From Micromonospora cathayae (GTDB lineage Bacteria; Actinomycetota; Actinomycetes; Mycobacteriales; Micromonosporaceae), in the NCBI RefSeq assembly GCF_028993575.1, contig NZ_CP118615.1, positions 5,609,001 to 5,673,000 on the forward strand: DNA of 64,000 bases. Reading direction: 5' to 3'. The notes below the pieces were generated by a model. The model saw only the letters and a program-made list of their open reading frames with translations. It had not been told where the DNA came from and ran no database searches. Made by a program: the position numbers and the translations under genes. Below, one piece after another: positions 16,921-24,660 of this stretch. The first letter of the stretch is position 1. Each line of letters starts with the position of its first letter.

Positions 16921-18038
16921 CCGACGACCGCCTCGGCGGGCGGCACGGTCACCCGGTCGCCGGTGCCGTCGCCGGCCGGACCGGCGGCGCTGTCCTGGGC
17001 GCGGAAGTGCGGGATGACCTTGGTGGCGAACTCCTCCATCGACTTCAGCGCGGCCCGGCGGTCCAGTGACGGGATCCGCAGCCAGCCGATGTAGTGGTTG
17101 ATGCCGAGCTGTTCACGCAGCATCTCGATGGTCTCGATGACCCGTTGCGCGGAGCCGAAGTTCCCGCCGTGGGTGAGGGTCTGTTCGAGGGTGAGCAGTT
17201 CGATGTTCTTCGCCACCGCCGCGTAGTAGGCCCGCTCCTGTTCCATGGCCTCTTCCGAGCCGGGGATGACCTTGCCGACCGACTTGTAGTAGTTCAGCGC
17301 GGCCTGGGCTGCCGTGCGGAGGCCCTCGTCGCCGTCGCCGCACCAGACCTGCTGCATGAACGGCAGGTCGTAGGTGGTGATGTCGAACCCGTTGTCCCGC
17401 ATGCTCTGCCGGTAGAGGCTGAAGTTCTTCTGCATGATGCCCAACGGCGTGAAGTTCGGCGAGGTGATGATCGACTCGCCGCGCGCGCCGCGTTCCCGGA
17501 AGCTGTCCGGGCTGACGGTGCCCTGCAGGATCGGCGGGCCACCGGGGGTGAACGGCCGGGGGTAGGTCGTGACGTTGTCGTACTGGAAGATCTGCCCGTG
17601 GTAGGAGAAGTTCTCCTGGGACAGCGCCAGCCGCAGGATGTCCAGGGTCTCCTGGTAGCGGACCTTGGACTCGGCGAGCGGTACGCCGAAGCCGGCGAAC
17701 TCGGCGGGCTGGTAGCCGCGCCCGACACCGATGGTGGCCCGGCCGCCGCTGAGCACGTCGAGGGCGGCGATGTCCTCGGCCAGCCGCAGCGGGTGGTGCA
17801 GCGGCAGCACCAGGACGGCGGTGCCGATGGTGATCCGGGTGGTGCGCTCGGCGACGGCCATGCCGAAGTTCAGCGGGCTACCCAGGATGCCGTACTTCGA
17901 GAAGTGGTGTTCGGCCAGCCAGATCGAGTCGAAGCCGAGTTCGTCGGCCAGTTGGATCTCGTCGAGAGTCTCGCGGAGCACCTGGTGGTCCGATGCGCCG
18001 TCGGCCACCGGGAACAGGTTCATGATTCCGAACTTCAC
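16917..18038 (-). CDS. LLM-class flavin-dependent oxidoreductase (copy 4), first gene of its unit
   Basis: A 373-residue luciferase-like enzyme beginning MKFGIMNLFPVADGA, with SIWLAEHHFSKYG, IGTAVLVLPLHHPLRLAEDIA, IGVGRGYQPAEFAGFG and PPILQGTVSPDS. The AEHHF segment and the long insert around YYKSVGKVI resemble bacterial luciferase-type FMN monooxygenases more than the other three copies do, so it may be the oxygenase of the set. The C-terminal 25 residues are low-complexity Ala/Gly/Pro. The GTG start at 18038 has GAGGAGAG six bases upstream, and the palindromic operator ends only 15 bases before the start. Confidence 0.86.
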   Translation of the reverse strand: MKFGIMNLFPVADGASDHQVLRETLDEIQLADELGFDSIWLAEHHFSKYGILGSPLNFGMAVAERTTRITIGTAVLVLPLHHPLRLAEDIAALDVLSGGRATIGVGRGYQPAEFAGFGVPLAESKVRYQETLDILRLALSQENFSYHGQIFQYDNVTTYPRPFTPGGPPILQGTVSPDSFRERGARGESIITSPNFTPLGIMQKNFSLYRQSMRDNGFDITTYDLPFMQQVWCGDGDEGLRTAAQAALNYYKSVGKVIPGSEEAMEQERAYYAAVAKNIELLTLEQTLTHGGNFGSAQRVIETIEMLREQLGINHYIGWLRIPSLDRRAALKSMEEFATKVIPHFRAQDSAAGPAGDGTGDRVTVPPAEAVVG

Positions 18039-18052
18039 GGCCTCTCCTCATT

Positions 18053-18070
18053 ATTCCGACCAGCCGGTAT
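18053..18070 (-). promoter_or_regulatory. TetR-type operator 1 (18-bp palindrome)
   Basis: ATTCCGACCAGCCGGTAT lies 15 bases upstream of the LLM start at 18038, inside the 80-bp gap after the acyl-CoA dehydrogenase gene. Its left half matches the other six sites. It would control the ten-gene leftward unit 18038-8572. Confidence 0.72.
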
Positions 18071-18118
18071 GTTACTGCCCTGGCTGGTACCACGCAAGGT
18101 TTTCGCAGCTCAGGACGG

Positions 18119-19141
18119 TTAGGACCGGCGTGCCCGCACCCGCAGCTCGCCGGTCCGGCGACGGTGCCACGAGCCCCGCCCGCACCGGGCGTCCAGCACG
18201 AACGCCCGCCGCAGGAACAGGTGCGGGTCCGCCTCCATGGTGATACCCATCCCGCCGTGGATCTGGATGCACCGCTCGGCGGCAAAGATGGCCGCCCGGC
18301 CGGCAGCCGCCTTGGCGGCGTGCACCTGGATCTCGGCGTCCGGACGGTCGTTGTCGACCGCCCACGCGGCGTACAGGGTCAGGTCCCAGGCGGCCTTGCG
18401 GGCCGTGACGGCCTCGGCGAGCGGGAACGCCACCCCCTGGAACGAGCCGATCACCCGGTCGAACTGCCGGCGGGTGCGGGCCTGCTCGGCGGCCAGGTCG
18501 ATCGCCCCCTGCGCGACGCCGCACAGCTCGGCGGCGACCACCAGGGTGGCGCGCTGCGGCCCGCTACCCGCCGGGGCGACCCCGTCCGGGGTGGACAGCA
18601 CGACGTCGGCCAGCGGGACCGACGGGTCGAACGAGCGACGCGCGGTGACCTGCGCCGGCGCGGCGGTCCAGACCCCGGCCGGCCCGAGCACGACCAGGCC
18701 GTCCGCCTGCTCCGCGTACGGCACCAGCGTCCGGGCCAGCGGGTCGGTCGGCACCCGGTCGGCCCAGCCGGCGGCCCCCGGTACGTCGACCGCCGGGGTG
18801 AGCACCCGCCGGCCGTCGAGCAGGTCGTCGGGGAGCGGCGCGGCGCGCCCGCCGTCGCCGCAGAGCAGCTGGACGGCGGCGGCGTGCGCCGGGAAGCGGC
18901 TCGGGACCAGCCGCGCGCCGAGCGCCTCGACGGCGACCAGCAGGTCGATCAGACCCGACCCCACTCCCCCGGCCGCCTCGGGCACGCCGAGCAGCCCGAA
19001 GTCGCGCAGCAGCGGCCCGTCGCAGGCCGGGGCCTGCCACCGGCCGGACAGGACGGTCCGGGCCGTGACGCCCTCGGCCGCCGCGAGGGCGCCGACGGTC
19101 TTGCCGATCTCCAGTTGCTCCTGGGTGAAGGTTGCCCGCAT
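18119..19141 (-). CDS. Acyl-CoA dehydrogenase, short subunit (likely heteromer partner)
   Basis: A 340-residue FAD acyl-CoA dehydrogenase-family protein, shorter than the usual 380-400 residues. The N-terminal helices (FTQEQLEIGKTVGALAA) and the C-terminal RRQFDRVIGSFQGVAFPLAEA and CIQIHGGMGITMEADPHLFLRR blocks are clear. The middle beta-domain is reduced. Paired short and long dehydrogenases of this kind form alpha2-beta2 enzymes in actinobacterial side-chain degradation (FadE26-FadE27 class). The partner is the adjacent 383-residue protein, 13 bases upstream. Substrates in that class are bulky CoA esters, which fits the operon but is inference here. Confidence 0.85.
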   Translation of the reverse strand: MRATFTQEQLEIGKTVGALAAAEGVTARTVLSGRWQAPACDGPLLRDFGLLGVPEAAGGVGSGLIDLLVAVEALGARLVPSRFPAHAAAVQLLCGDGGRAAPLPDDLLDGRRVLTPAVDVPGAAGWADRVPTDPLARTLVPYAEQADGLVVLGPAGVWTAAPAQVTARRSFDPSVPLADVVLSTPDGVAPAGSGPQRATLVVAAELCGVAQGAIDLAAEQARTRRQFDRVIGSFQGVAFPLAEAVTARKAAWDLTLYAAWAVDNDRPDAEIQVHAAKAAAGRAAIFAAERCIQIHGGMGITMEADPHLFLRRAFVLDARCGRGSWHRRRTGELRVRARRS

Positions 19142-19154
19142 GCGGTCACTCCGC

Positions 19155-20306
19155 TCAGCGTGAGCGGGGCAGGTTCAGCACCCGCTCCGCGAGAATCGAC
19201 TTCTGGACTTCCTCCGTGCCGCCCTCGATGGTGTGGGCGCGGGCACGCAGGTAGCGACGCATCCGGGCGGCGGCCCCGTCGCCGTCGAGCAGCACCCCGC
19301 CGGCCTCGTCCAACTGCACCGCCAGCCGGTTGGCGTTCTGCACCACGCCGGCCCAGAGGCTCTTGAGCGCCGAGGTCTCCGGGCCCGGCACCCCACCGGC
19401 CCGGCTCTCCCCGAGCATCCGCATCGAGCCGATCCGGACCGCCTCGGCGTCGCACTGCAACGCGCCCACCGTGTCGACGAAGGCGCTGTCGTCGGCCATG
19501 CCCCGCTCGACCGCCAGGTCGATCACCCGGTCCACCGCCTGCCGGGCCCACACCCACAGGTTCAGCGCCATGCTGCCGCGTTCGAACGCCAGGGTGGTGA
19601 GCGCGACCCGCCAGCCGTTGCCGACCCCGCCGAGCACGTCGGCGTCGGGGACGAACACGTCGTCGAGGAACATCTCGTTGAACTCGGTGTCCCCGTTGAT
19701 CATCTCCAGCGGGCGGACGGTGAACCCGTCCATCGGCGCGAGGAAGTAGGTGATGCCCTGGTGCTTCGGCGCGTCCGGGTCGGTACGGGCCAGCAGCAGA
19801 CAGCGGTCGGCGTTGTGCGCGTTGGAGGTCCAGATCTTCGCGCCGTTGATCAGCCAGCCGCCGTCCACCCGGGTCGCCGCGGTACGCAGGCTGGCCAGGT
19901 CGGACCCGGAGCCGGGCTCGCTGAAGCCCTGGCACCAGTACTCCTCGCCGCGCAGGATCCCGGGCAGGTGCCGGGCCTGCTGCTCCTGCGTGCCGTGCGC
20001 GATGATGGTCGGCCCGGCCAGCATCATGCCGACCCCGTTGAGCGGGTAGGGCGCACCGCGTACCGCGGCCTCCTCGTTGAAGACGGCCTGCGCCAGCGCG
20101 TCCATCCCCCGGCCGCCGTGCGCGACCGGCCAGGACAGGCCGGCCCAACCGCCGGCGCACAGCCGGTCCTGCCACACCCGGGACCAGTGCTCGCGCTCGT
20201 CCTGGGACAGCTCCTCCTGGTCGGGCACATCGTGCAGCGCCCCGTCGAGCCAGTCGCCGACCTCACGGCGGAACGCCAGGTCGTCGACGCTGTCAGCGAA
20301 GTCCAT
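19155..20306 (-). CDS. Acyl-CoA dehydrogenase, long subunit
   Basis: A 383-residue FAD-dependent acyl-CoA dehydrogenase that oxidises an acyl-CoA at C2-C3. Visible blocks are WCQGFSEPGSGSDLASLRT (flavin and substrate loop), NGAKIWTSNAHNADRC, TTLAFERGS with a Glu in the helix position used as the catalytic base by FadE26-like enzymes, and the C-terminal HTIEGGTEEVQKSILAERVL. It starts at ATG 20306 and overlaps the upstream synthetase by 14 bases. It probably pairs with the short subunit at 18119-19141. The order synthetase, dehydrogenase, dehydrogenase is a compact activation and first-oxidation module. Confidence 0.9.
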   Translation of the reverse strand: MDFADSVDDLAFRREVGDWLDGALHDVPDQEELSQDEREHWSRVWQDRLCAGGWAGLSWPVAHGGRGMDALAQAVFNEEAAVRGAPYPLNGVGMMLAGPTIIAHGTQEQQARHLPGILRGEEYWCQGFSEPGSGSDLASLRTAATRVDGGWLINGAKIWTSNAHNADRCLLLARTDPDAPKHQGITYFLAPMDGFTVRPLEMINGDTEFNEMFLDDVFVPDADVLGGVGNGWRVALTTLAFERGSMALNLWVWARQAVDRVIDLAVERGMADDSAFVDTVGALQCDAEAVRIGSMRMLGESRAGGVPGPETSALKSLWAGVVQNANRLAVQLDEAGGVLLDGDGAAARMRRYLRARAHTIEGGTEEVQKSILAERVLNLPRSR

Positions 20307-21864
20307 GTCCGCCTCCCACCAGGTCGGTCCGGTCGGGGGTCCCGGTACCCCGGGTCAGTCGGGCCTTGTAGAGCTTGCCGTTCGGGTCGCGGGGCAGCGC
20401 GTCGCGCACCACGTAGGACGCCGGGCGTTTCGGCTTCGCCAGCCGGTCGGCGAGGTAACGGCGCAGCTCCGCGACGGCGGTGTCGGGGTCCGGGGCGGCT
20501 TCCCCGAGCACCACGTGCGCCTGGGGCACCTCGCCGAACTCCGGGTCGGGCACGCCGACCACGCCGACGTCGGCGACCCAGTCGTGGCCGATCAGCGCCG
20601 CCTCGATCTCGGCCGGGTAGACGTTGACCCCGCCGACCAGGATCAGCTCGGCGGCCCGGCCGGTGATGTACAGGAAACCGTCGGCGTCGACGTGGCCGAC
20701 GTCCCAGACGGTCATCAGGCCGTCGCGGCGCGCGCCGTCGGTCTTGTCCGGGTCGTTGTGGTACTCGACCCGGTCGTTGCCCTGCCGCATGTACACGATG
20801 CCGGTCTGCCCGACCGGCACCTCGTTGCCCAGTTCGTCGAGGATGCGCAGGGTGGAGATGGAGGCCGGCCGGCCGACCGTGCCGGGGTGGGCGAGCCACT
20901 CGTGCGGACGGGCGATGGTGGTGCCGACCTCGGTCGAGCCGTAGTACTCGTAGACGACCGGGCCGAACCAGTCGAGGATCCGCTGCTTGACGTCGCGGGG
21001 GCAGGGCGCGGCACCGTGCAGCACGTACCGCAGCGACGAGACGTCGTAGCCGGCGCGCACCTCGGCGGGGAGTTGCAGCAGCCGGTAGAAGTGGGTCGGC
21101 ACCATGCTGGTCCCGGTGACCCGCTGGTCCTGGACCCGGCGCAGGAAGCCCTCCGGCGTCCAGCCGTCCATCAGCACCATCGTGCCGCCGGCGTGCAGCG
21201 CGCCCATCGCCGGGGTGATGTTGGCCGAGTGGTACATCGGGGCGGAGACCAGCCACGACCCGAAGGCCGGGCGCTCCATCCCGAACTCTTGAAACAGCCA
21301 CCGGTAGGTGAGCGCGCCGGCGTCGGCGTCGATGCCGCTCAGCGGCCGTTTGACGCCCTTGGGCCGGCCGGTGGTGCCGGAGGTGTACATCATCAGCGAG
21401 CCGGCCGGCGTCTCCGCCGGGCTCGTGGCGGGCATCCCGGCGGTGAGGTCGGACAGCGGCCGGGCCCGCTGGGGCGTGCCGTCGACGAAGACGTGTACGC
21501 CGGGCTGCGCGGCGGCGACGACGATGTCCTCGACGCGTTCCGAGCCGACGACCACCTTCGCCCCGCTGTCGGCGAGGATGTAGGCGACCTCGGGTTCGGT
21601 GAGGTGGTAGTTGAGGGTCACCAGGTAGAGCCCGGACTGCATGGCGGCGAGGTACAGCGCGACCAGACCGGCGCTGTTCGTCATCACCGCCGCCACCGTG
21701 TCGCCGACCTGGAGGCCCGTGTGCTGGCGCAGACCGTGGGAGATCCGGTTCACCTCGGCGAACAGGTCACCGTAGGAGATCCGCCGATCGTCGGCGGTCA
21801 CGATCGCGCACAGGTCCGGCTCCGCGGCAGCCCACAGCCGAAAGCCGGTCCGCTCCTCGCTCAT
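20293..21864 (-). CDS. Acyl-CoA synthetase (AMP-binding), FadD-like
   Basis: A 523-residue adenylate-forming ligase with MMYTSGTTGRPKGVKRP, YEYYGSTEVGT, the hinge YITGRAAELILVGGVNVYP and a C-terminal DPNGKLYKARL carrying the catalytic Lys. The lid segment GRAAELI departs from the usual GR.KD but is common in FadD4/FadD17-like enzymes. ATG 21864 has an AAGGAGT site. It is the first gene of the three-gene leftward unit with the paired dehydrogenases. An operator sits 18 bases upstream in the divergent gap. Confidence 0.9.
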   Translation of the reverse strand: MSEERTGFRLWAAAEPDLCAIVTADDRRISYGDLFAEVNRISHGLRQHTGLQVGDTVAAVMTNSAGLVALYLAAMQSGLYLVTLNYHLTEPEVAYILADSGAKVVVGSERVEDIVVAAAQPGVHVFVDGTPQRARPLSDLTAGMPATSPAETPAGSLMMYTSGTTGRPKGVKRPLSGIDADAGALTYRWLFQEFGMERPAFGSWLVSAPMYHSANITPAMGALHAGGTMVLMDGWTPEGFLRRVQDQRVTGTSMVPTHFYRLLQLPAEVRAGYDVSSLRYVLHGAAPCPRDVKQRILDWFGPVVYEYYGSTEVGTTIARPHEWLAHPGTVGRPASISTLRILDELGNEVPVGQTGIVYMRQGNDRVEYHNDPDKTDGARRDGLMTVWDVGHVDADGFLYITGRAAELILVGGVNVYPAEIEAALIGHDWVADVGVVGVPDPEFGEVPQAHVVLGEAAPDPDTAVAELRRYLADRLAKPKRPASYVVRDALPRDPNGKLYKARLTRGTGTPDRTDLVGGGHGLR

Positions 21865-21881
21865 CGGACTCCTTGAGTTAG

Positions 21882-21899
21882 ATTCCGACCATCCGGTAT
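21882..21899. promoter_or_regulatory. TetR-type operator 2 in a divergent promoter
   Basis: ATTCCGACCATCCGGTAT lies midway in the 69-bp gap between the leftward synthetase (start 21864) and the rightward MBL-fold gene (start 21934). It is nearly identical to operators 1 and 3 over ACC/CCGGTAT. One bound repressor could block both divergent promoters. Confidence 0.72.
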
Positions 21900-21933
21900 G
21901 TTGTTGGAGTCACACTAAGGGAGCCGCCCGACG

Positions 21934-22989
21934 ATGTCCAGACCCGTGAGCGACGCACACGCCGCCAGCTACCGCGCCCGTCAGGTACCGGCCCCCACCG
22001 AGGTCGTCGACGGGGTGTGGGCCATCCCCGTCCCGCTGCACGGCAGCGCCCTGCGGTACGTCACCGTCTTCCTGATCGCCACCAGCGACGGCCCGGTCCT
22101 CGTCGACGCCGGCTACGACCACCCGAGCTGCTGGACGTCGTTCCAGCGGTCGGTGGCGTCCGTCGGCCACCGGGTCGAGGCGATCACCACCGTCCTGCTC
22201 ACCCACAACCACCCCGACCACGTCGGCTTCGCCGCCCGCCTCCGGGAGGTCTCCGGCGCGCGGATCGTGATGGGGGCCGCCGACGACTTCGCCACCCTGC
22301 ACCGCACCCGGGGCGGGTTCCTCACCCAGTTGCGCGCCGCGCTGGACCTGACCGGGGCGCCACCCGAGGTGGTCGCCGCCATGTACGCCGACGCCGTCGC
22401 GGTCGCCGTGCACCACGAGGACCTGCGCCTCGACGTGGCGCTGACCGGCGACACCGCGTTCCGCTTCGGCGACGTCACCATCCACGCCGTGCCGACCCCC
22501 GGGCACACCTACGGGCACACCGTCTACCTCGACAGCCGGGGTCTGGTCTTCACCGGCGACACCATGATGCCCGAGGGACCCACCCAGCTCGCCATCGTCA
22601 GCCGGCCCGACGACGACCCCGCCGGGGACCTGTTCCGGTCCCTGGCGCGCATCGCCGACCTCGGGGCCACCGTCGCCTGCCCGGCCCACCAGTACCCGTA
22701 CGGCGACGTCGCCGGCCGCGCGCGCGAGCTGGCGGCCTTCCACCGGGGCGAGGTCGACCGGGTCCGGGAACTGGCAGCCTTGCACCAGGGCGGAGTCGAG
22801 CGGGAGCTGGCGGCCTTGCACCAGGGCGAGGTCGACCGGGAGCTGGCCGACGGTGCCGCCACCGCGTGGCAGCTCGCCCAACGGCTGACCTGGAAGAAGC
22901 CGTGGGGCGAACTGGGTCGCGGCACCCGGCGGTTCTCGCTGGTGCACACCCTGGCCCTGCTCCGCAACGCCACCCGCCCCGACCGGTAG
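21934..22989 (+). CDS. MBL-fold metallo-hydrolase with internal helical repeats
   Basis: A 351-residue metallo-beta-lactamase-fold hydrolase. The zinc ligands are LTHNHPDH (about residue 90), a distal His in PTPGHTYGHT and an Asp in FTGDTMM. Such stand-alone proteins in CoA-catabolic clusters are often thioesterases or lactonases, but this is inference. After the catalytic domain there are three tandem copies of a 12-14 residue unit, R-E-L-A-A-(F/L)-H-x-G-x-V-(D/E), at about residues 264-301. A conserved W-K-K-P-W-G-rich end follows. ATG 21934 is preceded by AAGGGAG. It is transcribed alone from the divergent operator-2 promoter. Confidence 0.82.
   Translation: MSRPVSDAHAASYRARQVPAPTEVVDGVWAIPVPLHGSALRYVTVFLIATSDGPVLVDAGYDHPSCWTSFQRSVASVGHRVEAITTVLLTHNHPDHVGFAARLREVSGARIVMGAADDFATLHRTRGGFLTQLRAALDLTGAPPEVVAAMYADAVAVAVHHEDLRLDVALTGDTAFRFGDVTIHAVPTPGHTYGHTVYLDSRGLVFTGDTMMPEGPTQLAIVSRPDDDPAGDLFRSLARIADLGATVACPAHQYPYGDVAGRARELAAFHRGEVDRVRELAALHQGGVERELAALHQGEVDRELADGAATAWQLAQRLTWKKPWGELGRGTRRFSLVHTLALLRNATRPDR
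22723..22836 (+). repeat. In-frame tandem repeat inside the MBL-fold gene (42+36+36 bp)
   Basis: Three consecutive copies of a segment starting CG(C/G)GA(G/A)CTGGC encode a repeated R-E-L-A-A helix. A fourth truncated copy follows. All units are multiples of three, so the frame is kept. Confidence 0.85.
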
Positions 22990-23069
22990 CGCGGGCCGCA
23001 GAACGCCACCCGCGCCGACCGGTAGCGCGGGCCGCAGAACGCCACCCGCCCCGACCGGTAGCGCGGGCC
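22962..23069. repeat. Three tandem 36-bp copies spanning the stop codon of the MBL-fold gene
   Basis: Units at 22962-22997, 22998-23033 and 23034-23069 carry the sequence AACGCCACCCG(C/G)CCCGACCGGTAG. The TAG in the first copy is the real stop, and the next two repeat the end of the gene beyond it. The array fills most of the 108-bp convergent gap to the next synthetase gene. Confidence 0.88.
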
Positions 23070-23097
23070 GGTGCCGGCCGGCCCGCACCACCGCGGC

Positions 23098-24660
23098 TCA
23101 GCCCGCCGGACGGTCGGCGCGGTCGGTCTCGTACGTCCAGTCCGGTCGCAGCGACGGGCGCAGCTGCCGCAGGTCCCGCTTGAGCACCTTGCCCGACGGG
23201 TTGGTGGGGAACTCCGGCACCAGGTAGACCTCCTTCGGCACCTTGAACCGGCCCAGCCGCTGCCGGGCGTGCGCGATCAGCTCCTCCGGTGCCAGCCCCG
23301 GCCGGGCCACCACGAACGCCACCGGTACCTCCTGCCACACCGGGTGCGGCGCGGCCACCACCGACGCGGCCAGCACCAGCGGGTGGTCGGCGAGCACGTT
23401 CTCGATCTCGGCGCTGGACATGTTCTCCCCGCCGCTGCGGATCATGTCCTTCAACCGGTCCCGGATGTAGAGGTAGCCGTCGGCGTCGAACCGGCCCACG
23501 TCGCCGGTGTGGAACCAGCCGTCCCGGAACGCGGCCCGGGTCGCCTCCGGGTCGTCCAGGTACCCGGGGCTGACCTTCGGTCCCCGGGCCACCACCTCGC
23601 CGTCGGTGCCGACCGGCACGTCGTCGCCGGCCGGGTCGACCACCCGGACCTGCACCCAGGGCACCGGAATGCCCACCGAGCCCTGCTTGGACTCCTGGTG
23701 GGCCCGGTCCAGGTAGGTCAACGCGCTGCACGTCTCGGTCAGGCCGTAACCCTCGATCAGCCGGGCGTTCGGGAAGAGCCCCCGGGCCACCGCGAACAAC
23801 GCCGACGTCACCTGCGAATAGATCAGCCAGCGCACCGACGACAGGTCCGCCCCGGCACCCGCCTCCCGGCGGACCATGTCGAGCATCGTCGCCGCCAGCA
23901 CCATGCCGGTGATCCGCTCGGTCCCGATGGCCCGCAGCACCGCCGCCGGTTCGAACCGCCGTTGCAGCACCATGCACCCGCCGACGTGCCAGATGCCGTA
24001 CCCGGGCAGGTCGGTGCCGCCGACGTGGTACAGCGGCGCGACGTTCAGGATCCGGTCGTCCGGGCGCAGCCCCAGCTCGACGACCTGGGCGTGCATGTTC
24101 ATGTTTACGTTGCCGTGGGTGAGCAGCACCCCCTTGGGCAGGCTGGTCGTGCCGGAGGTGTAGACGATCCGTTGCAGGGCGTCGCCGTCCAGGTCGGCGT
24201 CCGGCACCCGGGCGCCCCGGTACGCCTCGACCATGGCCCGCAGGTCCACCCAGCGGTCGTCGACCGGTTCCAGCGCGAACCGGCGTACGCCGGGCAGGCC
24301 GGCGAGCGCGGCGTCGGTGAGCGCGGCGAACTCCGGTACGGTCGCCACCGCCTCGACCCGGGCGTGCCCGAGCAGCTGGGCCAGTTCCCCGGCCGTCAGC
24401 CGGTAGTTCAACGGCACGAAGACCGCCCCGAGCTTCGCCAGCGCCAGGGACAGGATGAGGAACTCCGGCACGTTGTTCGCCACGATCGCCACCCGGCTGT
24501 CCCGGCGTACCCCCTCGGCAGCCAGCCCGGCGGCCAGCGCGTTGACGTCCACGTCGAGCTGGTGGTGGGTCCACCGGCGGTCCTCGAAGACCAGCGCGTC
24601 GGCGTCGGCGAACCGCCGGGCGTTGCCGGCCAGCATCGCGGCGATGTTCGCCGTGCTCAC
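23098..24660 (-). CDS. Acyl-CoA synthetase (AMP-binding), last gene of the transporter-thiolase unit
   Basis: A 520-residue adenylate-forming CoA ligase. Motifs are IVYTSGTTSLPKGVLLTHGN, IEGYGLTETCSAL, the hinge YIRDRLKDMIRSGGENMSS and PTNPSGKVLKRDLR with the catalytic Lys. Its closest relative in the window is the next gene upstream; both share the DRA.(H/E)QSK and MVLAA blocks, so they are duplicates that diverged in substrate range. The GTG start at 24660 overlaps the upstream stop (GTGA). Confidence 0.9.
   Translation of the reverse strand: MSTANIAAMLAGNARRFADADALVFEDRRWTHHQLDVDVNALAAGLAAEGVRRDSRVAIVANNVPEFLILSLALAKLGAVFVPLNYRLTAGELAQLLGHARVEAVATVPEFAALTDAALAGLPGVRRFALEPVDDRWVDLRAMVEAYRGARVPDADLDGDALQRIVYTSGTTSLPKGVLLTHGNVNMNMHAQVVELGLRPDDRILNVAPLYHVGGTDLPGYGIWHVGGCMVLQRRFEPAAVLRAIGTERITGMVLAATMLDMVRREAGAGADLSSVRWLIYSQVTSALFAVARGLFPNARLIEGYGLTETCSALTYLDRAHQESKQGSVGIPVPWVQVRVVDPAGDDVPVGTDGEVVARGPKVSPGYLDDPEATRAAFRDGWFHTGDVGRFDADGYLYIRDRLKDMIRSGGENMSSAEIENVLADHPLVLAASVVAAPHPVWQEVPVAFVVARPGLAPEELIAHARQRLGRFKVPKEVYLVPEFPTNPSGKVLKRDLRQLRPSLRPDWTYETDRADRPAG

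Noticed and set aside
22962..23069. CRISPR-like array
   Set aside because: The 36-bp units are directly adjacent without spacers and copy the end of the upstream gene.
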